Shown here: positions 8,828 to 16,379 of the stretch, piece by piece
Layout of the letters: each line of letters begins with the position of its first letter
Numbering within the stretch: position 1 is the first letter of the stretch
NCBI RefSeq assembly: GCF_016894345.1
Contig: NZ_CP069798.1
Location: 434,001-498,000 of the forward strand
Direction: 5' to 3'
Origin: Paralysiella testudinis
GTDB lineage: Bacteria > Pseudomonadota > Gammaproteobacteria > Burkholderiales > Neisseriaceae
Length of the DNA: 64,000 nucleotides
Position numbers and translations under genes: made by a program
The notes under the pieces: generated by a model
Seen by the model: the letters and a program-made list of their open reading frames with translations, nothing else
What the model was told of the DNA's origin: nothing
Databases searched by the model: none

Positions 8828-8870
8828 AAGGCTGCCTGAAAGCATAAAAATACGCTTTCAGGCAGCCTTA
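8828..8870 (+). terminator. Inverted DUS pair acting as terminator
   Basis: AAGGCTGCCTGAAAGC and GCTTTCAGGCAGCCTT form a 16-bp stem just after the ABC exporter gene. Paired uptake sequences as terminators are typical of Neisseriaceae. Confidence 0.7.
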
Positions 8871-8885
8871 AATCATCCCATTTAA

Positions 8886-9050
8886 ACCAATTCTAAAAAT
8901 AAACCATTTTAAAACTCATCCATCTCAATTGACGCATAGGATGCGCCTTGGCGCATCAAGTCTCAAAATTGCGAAAACCGATGCGCCAAGGCGCATCCTA
9001 TGCCATATTTTGCGTATTTTAATTTAAGGTTATTTTTTAGAATTGGTATT
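8886..9050. repeat. Composite inverted-repeat element with nested palindrome
   Basis: The ends match the Correia-like element (ACCAATTCTAAAAATAAACC on the left, GGTTATTTTTTAGAATTGG on the right). The core is different: CATAGGATGCGCCTTGGCGC is repeated in inverted order around 8975-9002. The right end abuts the TAA stop of the minus-strand gene that ends at 9049. Confidence 0.7.
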
Positions 9051-9642
9051 AAACCAATAAACCGATTTCCCTAAAAAACCGCGCATAAGCCGCCGCCTTT
9101 TCCGCCAACGGCAAGGGATAAGCCCGCGACGACGACGGCAGCCGGTAAAGCCGCAAACGCCGCGCGGCAAATTCTGCTTCGCTATACGCGCCGATGGCGG
9201 GCTTGGCCGTTTGCGGCGGCATCAAGGATAACAAAGTATCCGTGGCCAGCTCGCCCGTGGTCATCACCACCTCGCAGTGCGGCATTGGCGCGAGCAGCGC
9301 CGCTAAATCCAGCGGCGTTACAATCTGCAAAAACTTGTCCGACGCATTGCCCTGCAAACGCACCACTTGATATGCCGTATCGCTGATGGCAATGCCTTTT
9401 TCATGCAAAAAATCCCGAATCAACCCTTCCTTAAACGCCTTGCCGCCCGCCGCAACGAAATAATCTTTATCTGCAAAAAACACCAGCCCGAAAATCCGCC
9501 ACATATCGTTTTGAAAATTCGGATAATAAAAATCCATCTTCCACCGCGCACGCGGCGGCGGAAAGCTGCCCAGCATCAGCAGTTTGGCGTTGGGCGGGGC
9601 GAACGGAGCCAAAGGATGGGTTTCGATGGGGAAGTCGGGCAT
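9049..9642 (-). CDS. Uracil-DNA-glycosylase-superfamily protein
   Basis: 197 residues. LLMLGSFPPPRARWKMDFYYP (residues 20-40) followed by NDMWRIFG is the active-site region of small UDG-superfamily glycosylases related to the Mug and family 6 groups, which remove deaminated bases from DNA. The C-terminal YRLPSSSRAYPLPLAEK resembles the DNA-binding loop of these enzymes. Substrate specificity cannot be read from sequence. Its promoter region is interrupted by the IS982-family element at 9672. The stop codon is directly followed by a miniature element. Confidence 0.7.
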   Translation of the reverse strand: MPDFPIETHPLAPFAPPNAKLLMLGSFPPPRARWKMDFYYPNFQNDMWRIFGLVFFADKDYFVAAGGKAFKEGLIRDFLHEKGIAISDTAYQVVRLQGNASDKFLQIVTPLDLAALLAPMPHCEVVMTTGELATDTLLSLMPPQTAKPAIGAYSEAEFAARRLRLYRLPSSSRAYPLPLAEKAAAYARFFREIGLLV

Positions 9643-9664
9643 GTTATTTTCGGTTATAGGTTCA

Positions 9665-9671
9665 ATTATTT
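9665..9671. repeat. Target-site duplication, left copy (attattt)
   Basis: Identical 7-mers attattt at 9665-9671 and 10662-10668 flank the IS982-family element. Confidence 0.75.
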
Positions 9672-10661
9672 ACCCTGCTCTCAACTAAGAGCCGAACGTA
9701 GTTGCAAAAGAAAGGACATTGCTCTAAAACCTAAGTATTCGACCAAGAATCCACAGGTTAAGGAAGAACAATGTCCCAAGACGATTTTATCATCACCACC
9801 TATTTGCTCGTCGATAAATTTTATCGTCAAGTGGTGACAACAAAGCTGCGTAAGAAAGGCTTTGAACCGGCATTAAGCGATGTGGAAATCATCACCATCC
9901 AGATCGTGGGTGAGTTTATGGGTTTGAATGATGATAAAAAGATTTGGTACTTCTTTAAAAACAACTTATCAGACTGGTTTCCAAAATTGGGCTCATACGC
10001 TAACTTCTGTAAGCATTGCGCCAACCTTTGGCAGGTTCACCATAAGATTACCCAAAGTCTGGTGGTCCAATACAACACAGACCGGCAGTATTCGATAGAC
10101 GGATTTCCCATACCTGTTTGTCGGTATGCCCGCGCCCATCGGCATCGGCGTTTCAAAGCTGATGCGGCATTTGGTTATTGTGCGTCAAAAGCCGAACGTT
10201 ATTATGGCTTTAAAGGGCATATCGTAATCAACGCAACCGGCTTGATTACCAATTTAACATTTGCTGCGGCCAATGTGGATGAACGGGATATGGTTGCCGA
10301 GATAACTGACAATATCAAAGGATTGTTGATTGGCGATAAAGGCTATATTCGCCCGGATTTGAAAGAAGAGTTGGCAAGTAGAGACATTGATTTACAGACG
10401 CCGTTAAGAAAGAATATGGCGGATGTACGTTCGAAAGAGTGGGTTCAGTGGCTTTGCAAAAAGCGCAGAAAAGTAGAAACGGTGATTAGCCAACTTACCG
10501 AGCGTTTTAAAATCAATGCGGTAAAAGTAAAAGATCTTTGGCATTTGAGCCACCGGGTGATACGCAAAGTATTGGCGCATACGGTGTGTGTGGTGATATG
10601 CCAATTGGCAGGAAAGCCTTCGCTTCAATTGGAGTGGATTCAGGAAAGTTGAGAGCGGGGT
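9672..10661 (+). mobile_element. Complete IS982-family insertion sequence
   Basis: 990 bp. The ends are ACCCTGCTCTCAACT on the left and AGTTGAGAGCGGGGT on the right, matching at 14 of 15 positions as an inverted repeat, and 7-bp direct repeats flank them. It contains one intact transposase gene whose TGA stop lies inside the right inverted repeat. With both ends, the duplication and the ORF intact, the insertion looks recent and possibly still active. Confidence 0.9.
9771..10652 (+). CDS. IS982-family transposase
   Basis: 293 residues, full length for the family. A start typical of IS982 transposases (MSQDDFIITTYLLVDKFY) is followed by the DDE catalytic core: YSIDGFPIPVC, then LIGDKGYI, then the glutamate in KVETVISQLTERF. 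This is a cut-and-paste DDE transposase. Lower GC than its surroundings fits a mobile origin. Confidence 0.92.
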   Translation: MSQDDFIITTYLLVDKFYRQVVTTKLRKKGFEPALSDVEIITIQIVGEFMGLNDDKKIWYFFKNNLSDWFPKLGSYANFCKHCANLWQVHHKITQSLVVQYNTDRQYSIDGFPIPVCRYARAHRHRRFKADAAFGYCASKAERYYGFKGHIVINATGLITNLTFAAANVDERDMVAEITDNIKGLLIGDKGYIRPDLKEELASRDIDLQTPLRKNMADVRSKEWVQWLCKKRRKVETVISQLTERFKINAVKVKDLWHLSHRVIRKVLAHTVCVVICQLAGKPSLQLEWIQES

Positions 10662-10748
10662 ATTATTTGATAAACGATACACCACGGAAAGGGTGCACGC
10701 GGTAGCTGGTGCGATAATCATGAGCGGGGAATAATGCTGTAACCTCCT

Positions 10749-10940
10749 CTACACCTCGCATCCGCCTTTGGTTTGAACTTGTAAGTATTCCTTACAAGTT
10801 ACGGTCTCATCGATTTCTGCTTGTGTGAGCCAAAGCCAGCTGCCTAATTCAGAAGCTTGACCCTCTGAAGTGGTGTAGAGGATTAGGGTGTCGATCATAT
10901 TCAGCTTTCTTTTCAGACGGCCTGTTTGCTTAAACGTCAT
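10749..10940 (-). pseudogene. Possible remnant of a RhuM-type virulence/toxin-like protein
   Basis: A 63-codon ORF whose likely start is the internal Met at 10898. MIDTLILYTTSEGQASEL and SWLWLTQAEIDE resemble the first 35 residues of RhuM-family proteins (LILYTTEDGK, then WLTQxEIAELF). The match stops after LTQAEI and the rest is unrelated, so this looks like a truncated 5' end. A foreign-dialect DUS lies at 10912-10923 near its start. The assignment rests on a short match, and a chance ORF is possible. Confidence 0.35.
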
Positions 10941-11012
10941 ACACGAGCGGATAAGTTATAATTTTATGTTTTAAAACCGATTTTTTTAACACGAGCAATT
11001 ATGAAGTGATTG

Positions 11013-11040
11013 ATGCCGTCTGAAACCTTTCAAACGGCAT
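11013..11040 (-). terminator. Hairpin from an ATGCCGTCTGAA uptake-sequence pair
   Basis: ATGCCGTCTGAAA and TTTCAAACGGCAT form a 13-bp stem with one mismatch and a CC loop. It lies just beyond the duplicated tex 3' end (11042-11092), where a tex terminator would be expected. It uses the uptake dialect of N. meningitidis rather than the dialect of this genome. Confidence 0.65.
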
Positions 11041-11041
11041 T

Positions 11042-11092
11042 GTCGTTCCATCACCATTTCAACTTCGCAAACGCATCCACCATCGCCGAATT
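11042..11092 (-). repeat. Second copy of the tex 3' end (direct repeat with 12318-12368)
   Basis: 51 bp match 12318-12368 at 46 positions, and similarity continues about 15 bp outward through a degenerate DUS. Read on the minus strand it encodes the Tex C-terminus (SAMVDAFAKLKW and stop, against [12 protein letters not shown]). The two copies bracket the Abi gene and its RNA. Confidence 0.85.
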
Positions 11093-11218
11093 CAGACGGC
11101 TACCTGAAAATAGGCAGAAGCTTAGCCATCAGCAGTTAAAATAAATAATTTATTGATTTTATTATAAATATAAATTTAAAAACATTCCTTAATGAAGTTT
11201 TCTATCCACCTTGTCGTC

Positions 11219-11247
11219 TTGACAGTTATTACTGATGCTAATATACT
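11219..11247 (+). promoter_or_regulatory. Near-consensus sigma-70 promoter of the small RNA
   Basis: TTGACA at 11219-11224, a 17-bp spacer and TATACT at 11242-11247. This is one of the best promoters in the window. It points toward a hairpin-plus-T-tract rather than an ORF. The predicted start is near 11254. Confidence 0.75.
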
Positions 11248-11253
11248 TCGTCT

Positions 11254-11316
11254 CAATAACTCCCCCGGCACTGCCAACCTATTGGGTTGGAACAACAGAG
11301 CCGGGGGCTTTCTTTT
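11254..11316 (+). ncRNA. Predicted small structured RNA paired with the Abi gene
   Basis: A transcript of about 63 nt from the promoter at 11219-11247. It can form an outer 8-bp stem (CCCCCGGC 11262-11269 with GCCGGGGG 11300-11307) enclosing a hairpin (CCAACC 11274-11279 with GGTTGG 11285-11290), and ends in CTTTCTTTT. It runs convergent to the Abi_2/AbiF-type gene, whose stop is 8 bp away. I recall that a structured abiF RNA motif has been described next to genes of this family and that such pairs can act as RNA antitoxin and protein toxin. The promoter, stems and T-tract are seen directly; the antitoxin role is inference. Alternative: only a terminator-like structure. Confidence 0.6.
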
Positions 11317-11323
11317 GCGTGTT

Positions 11324-12247
11324 TTACACACCTTTTTGCCATAATTCCCATACTCGCGGGTTGTGAACCACCCCCATTTGCTGCAAGCTGACGGCACCAT
11401 TTTCCACTTCGGGAAACTCGTCCAATGTGGCTAAAAACCGTTCTCCCCATGTAGAGTTTGGACAGATAATATCCAGCATCCGCTTCATCAGGCAAAAATA
11501 CAGATAAGAATCATCTACCGATAAGTTTTTCCACTCTGCATCCTTCAAACCTTTCATGTTAGCCTTGAATACAATCGGTTTGTTCCATAAACGGCTGTGA
11601 TGTGCCGAGATGTTGCGGATAAAGTTGAAAGCGTGCAAATGCGTTTGCAGATGTTGTCCGTGTTGCAAATGATACAATTTGGCAATACGGTCTTTGTCTT
11701 TGCTTAACATCCCCTGAAAAAGCTTAGACATCGTACCGAAATCCCACACCTCACAGCCAGCCCAAATCGGCAGGTCGGTGTAATTTTTGAAATGATGCTG
11801 AATCAGCGCACTTTTACTTTCCCTGTTTACCTGCTGTTCATACCTTCTCAGCCATTCATCATGTTGAAAGCTTTGATTAAAATATTGAGCGTTTTTATAA
11901 GCGATAGGGCTGTATTGACCCAATAAATACGCAATATTAACGCGCAAGGCAATTTCAATTCTTTCTAAGGCATCCAATGCCAACTGTCGCAATTTTTTAT
12001 CGAAAACGTACAGTTGTTTGACATCTTCAAATCGGCTGCCAGCAATAAATTCATCTCTTCGGCTTTTTTCCCGTTGCGGATCTATTTGACGGAATGCATA
12101 TAAATAGCCGCTCAAGCGATAATAACCAATGCTCTTCAAATAGCCTAACGCCAGCTTTTCATCATGAATATGCAGCCCTCTGTCTTGCAGTAAAGCCAAT
12201 TGCTCATCAAAGCTTTTCCAGACTTTAGGCACTCTTTTTTCTGTCAT
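11324..12247 (-). CDS. Abi_2 (AbiD/AbiF-type) abortive infection protein
   Basis: 307 residues. The Abi_2 pattern is clear: an N-terminal FDEQLALLQDRGL and YLKSIGYYRLSGYLYAFR, a helical middle with DKKLRQLALDALERIEIALR, and the RNISAHHSRLWN motif near residue 220, an RxxxxH HEPN-type site expected to cleave RNA. Such proteins stop growth of phage-infected cells. The gene is AT-rich compared with its neighbours, is bordered by duplicated tex 3' ends and carries foreign uptake sequences, all signs of transfer. A perfect TATAAT (12262-12267) precedes it and a convergent small RNA follows. Confidence 0.88.
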   Translation of the reverse strand: MTEKRVPKVWKSFDEQLALLQDRGLHIHDEKLALGYLKSIGYYRLSGYLYAFRQIDPQREKSRRDEFIAGSRFEDVKQLYVFDKKLRQLALDALERIEIALRVNIAYLLGQYSPIAYKNAQYFNQSFQHDEWLRRYEQQVNRESKSALIQHHFKNYTDLPIWAGCEVWDFGTMSKLFQGMLSKDKDRIAKLYHLQHGQHLQTHLHAFNFIRNISAHHSRLWNKPIVFKANMKGLKDAEWKNLSVDDSYLYFCLMKRMLDIICPNSTWGERFLATLDEFPEVENGAVSLQQMGVVHNPRVWELWQKGV

Positions 12248-12261
12248 ATTTATATTTTTCG

Positions 12262-12267
12262 ATTATA
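12262..12267 (-). promoter_or_regulatory. -10 element of the Abi gene
   Basis: TATAAT on the minus strand about 15 bp upstream of the Abi start codon. I see no good -35, so transcription may be weak, or the leader may be nearly absent. Confidence 0.45.
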
Positions 12268-12317
12268 AAGGCATGAAAGCATAGACTTTATCATATCTAC
12301 ACTTTCAGACGGCCATT

Positions 12318-12368
12318 GTTGTGCCATCACCGCTTCAACTTCGCAAACGCATCCGCCATCGCCGAATT
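12318..12368 (-). repeat. tex 3' end, copy adjoining the intact gene
   Basis: Direct repeat partner of 11042-11092 (46 of 51 positions). It contains the last codons and the TGA stop of tex. Confidence 0.85.
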
Positions 12369-14615
12369 GCCCTGTGCTTGCTCGCGCTGTGCGCCGCGTT
12401 GGGGGCGGTTGTCTTTGCGGGTGTTGTTTTCAGACGGCCTGTCGCGTTTAACGGCGCTGCCGGGTTCGTCGTCCAGCCGCATGGTCAGCGCGATGCGTTT
12501 GCGCGCGGCGTCGACTTCCATCACTTTTACTTTCACCACGTCGCCCGCTTTCACCACTTCGCGCGGGTCTTGCACGAATTTGTTGGCCAGCGCAGAGATG
12601 TGTACCAAGCCGTCTTGGTGTACGCCGATGTCGACAAAGGCGCCGAAGTTGGCCACGTTGCTCACCACGCCTTCGAGAATCATGCCAAGCTGCAAATCTT
12701 TGATTTCGTTTACGCCTTCGGTGAAAGTGGCGGTTTGAAATTCGCCGCGCGGGTCGCGGCCGGGTTTTTCGAGTTCGGCGAGGATGTCGAGAATGGTGGG
12801 CAGGCCGAATTGCTCGTTGGTGTATTGGGTGGGTTTGATTTGTTTGATTTTGTCGCGGTTGCCGATTAAATCGCTGGCTTTGATGTGGTTGTCGGCCAGC
12901 ATTTGCGCCACGATGGGATAGGCTTCGGGGTGTACGGCGCTGGCATCGAGCGGCTCTTTGCCGCCCTGAATGCGCAAGAATCCGGCGGCTTGTTCGTAGG
13001 TTTTGTCGCCCAAGCGCGGCACTTTGAGCAGGGCTTTGCGGCTGGGGAAGGCGCCGTTGTCGTTGCGGTATTGCACGATGTTGTGCGCCAGCGTTTGATT
13101 GAGGCCGGAGATGCGCGCCAGTAGCGGCGCGGAAGCGGTGTTTACGTCCACGCCCACGGCGTTAACGCAATCTTCCACCACGGCATCGAGCGATTTGGCG
13201 AGCTGGCTTTGGTTCACGTCGTGCTGGTATTGGCCCACACCGATGGATTTGGGATCGATTTTTACAAGCTCGGCCAGCGGGTCTTGCAGGCGGCGGGCGA
13301 TGGACACCGCGCCGCGTAGGGAAACATCGAGCTCGGGGAATTCTTTGGCCGCCAATTCGGAGGCGGAATAAATCGAGGCGCCGGCTTCGCTCACCACGAT
13401 TTTGTGCAATTTCATTTCAGGCAGCCCTTTTACCAATTCACCGGCGAGTTTGTCGGTTTCGCGGCTACCGGTGCCGTTGCCGATGGCAATCAGTTTGACG
13501 CTGTGTTTTTTGATGATGCCAGCCAAAGTGGCCAACATATTGTTTTCTTGGTGCAAATACACAATTACGGTGTCGAGCAGTTTGCCGGTGTCGTCTACCA
13601 CCGCGCATTTCACGCCGTTGCGGTAGCCGGGATCGAGGCCGAGGGTGGTGAGGCGGCCGGCGGGTGCGGCGAGCAATAAGTCTTTGAGGTTGCGGGCGAA
13701 CACGGTGATGGCGTCGGTATCAGCGGCTTCTTTGAGGCGGTTGAAGGCGTCCAACTCCAGCGACAAGAAGATTTTGGCGCGCCAAGTGAGGCGCACGGTG
13801 TCGCGCAGCCATTTATCGGCGGCGCGGCCTTGGTCGGCGATGTTGAATTGCTTGGCAATGGCTTGCTCGTATTCGCTTTGCTCGGTAATCGGGGTGTCGT
13901 CGGGCTGGTATTTTAAGGCTGCCTGAAGGATGTTTTCATTGCGCCCGCGCAAAACGGCTAAGGCGCGGTGGCTGGGCATGGTGCGCACGGGCTCGCGGTG
14001 GTCGAAATAATCTTTGAATTTTTCGCCCGCAGCTTCTTGCCCGGCAATCACTTGGGCGTGAATTTCGGCTTCGCGCCACAGTTTTTCACGCAGGCGGCCG
14101 ATTAGCTCGGCATCTTCGGCAAACTGCTCCATCAATATGGCGCGTGCGCCGTCGAGCGCGGCTTTGGTGTCGACCACGTTTTCGTTCAGGTAGCCTTGGG
14201 CGGCGGTTTCGGGATTTTCAGACGGCGTGCTCAGCAATAATTCGGCCAAGGGCTGCAAGCCGTTTTCGCGCGCGATTTGCGCTTTGGTGCGGCGCTTGGG
14301 CTTGTAGGGCAGGTATAAATCTTCGAGCGTGGTTTTGTTGTCGGCGGCGTCGATTTGCGCTTTTAATTCATCGGTGAGCTTGCCTTGTTCTTCGATGCTT
14401 TTGAGTACGGTGGCTTTGCGATCGGCCAGCTCGCGCAGGTATTGCAGGCGCTCGGCCAGGGTGCGCAATTGGCTGTCGTCTAACCCGCCGGTGGCTTCTT
14501 TGCGGTAGCGGGCGATAAAGGGCACGGTGGCGCCTTCATCCAACAAAGCCACAGCGGCTTCTACTTGGGCGGCGGTGGCGTTTAATTCGGCGGCGATGGT
14601 TTGCGTGATGTTCAT
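12327..14615 (-). CDS. tex: Tex/YhgF transcription accessory protein
   Basis: 762 residues, full length. Order: N-terminal Tex domain, YqgF-like RNase H fold ([19 protein letters not shown] near 320), helix-hairpin-helix segments ([40 protein letters not shown]) and a C-terminal S1 RNA-binding domain ([31 protein letters not shown]). Tex associates with RNA polymerase and RNA and affects transcription and toxin expression in several genera. Two uptake-sequence cores of the GCCGTCTGAA dialect lie inside it (12429 and 14217), so at least part of this allele was imported from another Neisseria. Confidence 0.95.
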   Translation of the reverse strand: MNITQTIAAELNATAAQVEAAVALLDEGATVPFIARYRKEATGGLDDSQLRTLAERLQYLRELADRKATVLKSIEEQGKLTDELKAQIDAADNKTTLEDLYLPYKPKRRTKAQIARENGLQPLAELLLSTPSENPETAAQGYLNENVVDTKAALDGARAILMEQFAEDAELIGRLREKLWREAEIHAQVIAGQEAAGEKFKDYFDHREPVRTMPSHRALAVLRGRNENILQAALKYQPDDTPITEQSEYEQAIAKQFNIADQGRAADKWLRDTVRLTWRAKIFLSLELDAFNRLKEAADTDAITVFARNLKDLLLAAPAGRLTTLGLDPGYRNGVKCAVVDDTGKLLDTVIVYLHQENNMLATLAGIIKKHSVKLIAIGNGTGSRETDKLAGELVKGLPEMKLHKIVVSEAGASIYSASELAAKEFPELDVSLRGAVSIARRLQDPLAELVKIDPKSIGVGQYQHDVNQSQLAKSLDAVVEDCVNAVGVDVNTASAPLLARISGLNQTLAHNIVQYRNDNGAFPSRKALLKVPRLGDKTYEQAAGFLRIQGGKEPLDASAVHPEAYPIVAQMLADNHIKASDLIGNRDKIKQIKPTQYTNEQFGLPTILDILAELEKPGRDPRGEFQTATFTEGVNEIKDLQLGMILEGVVSNVANFGAFVDIGVHQDGLVHISALANKFVQDPREVVKAGDVVKVKVMEVDAARKRIALTMRLDDEPGSAVKRDRPSENNTRKDNRPQRGAQREQAQGNSAMADAFAKLKR

Positions 14616-14841
14616 GCGTGTCTACAATGCTAAAAAGGCAAAGGCGAAGCATAGCTGCCGCGGCCGGGTTTGTCACCCGCCGCCATTGGCCAAGGCATCA
14701 GCCTTATTTAAATAAAATATTGTTTTTCATTCTTTATTTATTCTAAATCGGCTTTTTCGCAGCCATGTCATGTGTTTTTTACATTTATGCGGTATCATGT
14801 AGCCTATTGTGCACTGCACCATTTTTTCGGAGAACACACAC

Positions 14842-15612
14842 ATGAATCCCGTATTCCAACTAAGCGGCAAACGCGGCCTGATTGTGGGCTTGGCCAACGA
14901 CTTAAGCATTGCCTATGGCTGCGCCCGCATGGCGGTACAGCAAGGCGCCAGCGTGGTGACCAGCTGCGCCAATGAAAAAGCGCTGAAATACGTGCAACCG
15001 CTCACCGATGAGCTGGGCGTTACCCTGCACACTTGTAATGTGGAAGAAGAAGGCCAGCTGGAAGCACTGGTGGAAAAAGCCGTGGCCGAATTGGGCGGTT
15101 TGGATTTTGTGGTGCATTCGATTGCTTGGGCGCCCTTGGCCGACTTGCACGGCAAAACCATCAATTCTTCTTCCGACGGCTTTGCCCGCGCCATGGACGT
15201 ATCCTGCCACTCGTTTGCCCGCTTGGCCAAATTGGCCGCGCCGCACATGAACCAAGGCGGCACCATGGTGACCATGTCTTATCTGGGTGCCAGCGAAGCA
15301 GTGCCCAACTACGGCATTATGGGCCCGGTAAAAGCGGCGCTGGAATCGCTGGTGCGCTATATGGCGCTGGAATTGGGCGAGAAAAACATCCGCGTACACG
15401 CCATTTCCCCCGGCCCCATCCTCACCCGCGCTGCGTCCGGCATCAGCCAGTTTGACGAATTGATGCAGCACGCCATCGACAAATCACCACTGCACCGCTT
15501 GGTAACGCTAGACGAAATCGCCGCACTCAACACCTTTTTGATTACCGATGCCGCCAGCGGCATGACCGGCCAAACCCTGTATGTGGATGCTGGCTGCCAT
15601 ATGGCGGCTTAA
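14842..15612 (+). CDS. fabI: Enoyl-ACP reductase (FabI-type SDR)
   Basis: 256 residues from the ATG at 14842. The cofactor site is GLIVGLANDLSIAYG. Tyr147 (SYLGA), Tyr157 and Lys164 (NYGIMGPVK) have exactly the FabI spacing (146/156/163 in E. coli). FabI reduces the enoyl-ACP double bond with NAD(P)H, the last step of each elongation cycle. Because a MaoC hydratase, a phosphotransacylase and an acetate kinase follow, this may be a second, pathway-specific reductase rather than the main one. An ATG at 14809 would add 11 residues and is less likely. A DUS hairpin separates it from the next gene. Confidence 0.85.
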   Translation: MNPVFQLSGKRGLIVGLANDLSIAYGCARMAVQQGASVVTSCANEKALKYVQPLTDELGVTLHTCNVEEEGQLEALVEKAVAELGGLDFVVHSIAWAPLADLHGKTINSSSDGFARAMDVSCHSFARLAKLAAPHMNQGGTMVTMSYLGASEAVPNYGIMGPVKAALESLVRYMALELGEKNIRVHAISPGPILTRAASGISQFDELMQHAIDKSPLHRLVTLDEIAALNTFLITDAASGMTGQTLYVDAGCHMAA

Positions 15613-15652
15613 TAGCAAAGCTGCATAACGGTTTGAAATTCAGTTAAGGTTA

Positions 15653-15696
15653 AGGCTGCCTGAAAACAAAGCTGCTTAAAATGCTTCAGGCAGCCT
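15653..15696 (+). terminator. Inverted DUS pair after fabI
   Basis: AGGCTGCCTGAA (15653-15664) and TTCAGGCAGCCT (15685-15696) can pair across a 20-nt loop. Confidence 0.6.
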
Positions 15697-15709
15697 CCAA
15701 CAACGCCAG

Positions 15710-15859
15710 CGCAAAGAAAATCAATAAATCATACAAGGCGGAACAGATTTACTCGGTGCTTCAGCACCTTAGTAAATCGTTCTCTTTGAGCTGAGCCGCA
15801 GGCAGTATACCTATACAGCAAGGCGAGCCAACACCGTAGGATTATTGAGTTTCTTGGCG
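15710..15859. repeat. Correia-like element with different termini
   Basis: About 150 bp with imperfect 21-bp inverted ends (15710-15730 and 15839-15859). The core ggtgcttcagcacc, taaatcgttctctttgagct and aaggcgagccaac closely follows the core I recall from Neisseria Correia elements. It lies between fabI and the MaoC gene, ending about 20 bp before the latter. Confidence 0.7.
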
Positions 15860-15879
15860 ATAAACAAAGGATAAAAAAA

Positions 15880-16359
15880 ATGAGCACCATCATCAGCAAC
15901 ATCCCCTACACCGAACTAACCATCGGCCAATCGGCCAGCATGAGCCGCACCGTGAGCGCAGAAGACATCGCGCTCTTTGCCGCCGCCAGCCACGACACCA
16001 ATCCCGCCCATCTGGATGCCGGCTACGCCGCCGAAACCCAATTCAAGCACGTGATTATGCACGGCATCTGGTCGGCCGGGCTGATTTCCGCCGTTATCGG
16101 CACCAAGCTGCCGGGCATGGGCACCATTTATCTGGGGCAAGACTTACAGTTCCGCCGCCCGGTGTATATTGGCGACACCATCACCGCCACTCTTACCGTG
16201 GCCGAAAAAAACGATGCCAAAAAATGGGTAACACTCGATTGCGTGGTCACCAACCAAAATGGCGACAAAGTGGTGGTGGGTAAAGCCAATGTACTGGCAC
16301 CCAGTGAAAAAATTAGCCGAGAAGCCATTGCCGTGCCGCAAGTAAATTTAAAATCCTAA
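15880..16359 (+). CDS. MaoC-like (R)-specific enoyl-CoA hydratase
   Basis: 159 residues, a single hot-dog domain. The hydratase motif is ASHDTNPAHLD with Asp39 and His44, and the central helix region is IMHGIWSAGLISAVIGTKLPG. Such enzymes hydrate 2-enoyl-CoA to (R)-3-hydroxyacyl-CoA. In many proteobacteria this domain is fused to a phosphate acyltransferase; here the two are separate genes 20 bp apart. The first codons lie close to the inserted Correia-like element, which may now supply or alter the promoter. Confidence 0.85.
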   Translation: MSTIISNIPYTELTIGQSASMSRTVSAEDIALFAAASHDTNPAHLDAGYAAETQFKHVIMHGIWSAGLISAVIGTKLPGMGTIYLGQDLQFRRPVYIGDTITATLTVAEKNDAKKWVTLDCVVTNQNGDKVVVGKANVLAPSEKISREAIAVPQVNLKS

Positions 16360-16379
16360 ACCATTAAGGAAACAGCACC

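Noticed and set aside
11176..11495. Small minus-strand ORFs over the small RNA and the Abi 3' end
   Set aside because: They overlap the Abi gene in other frames or cross the predicted RNA hairpin, and lack ribosome sites and sensible composition.
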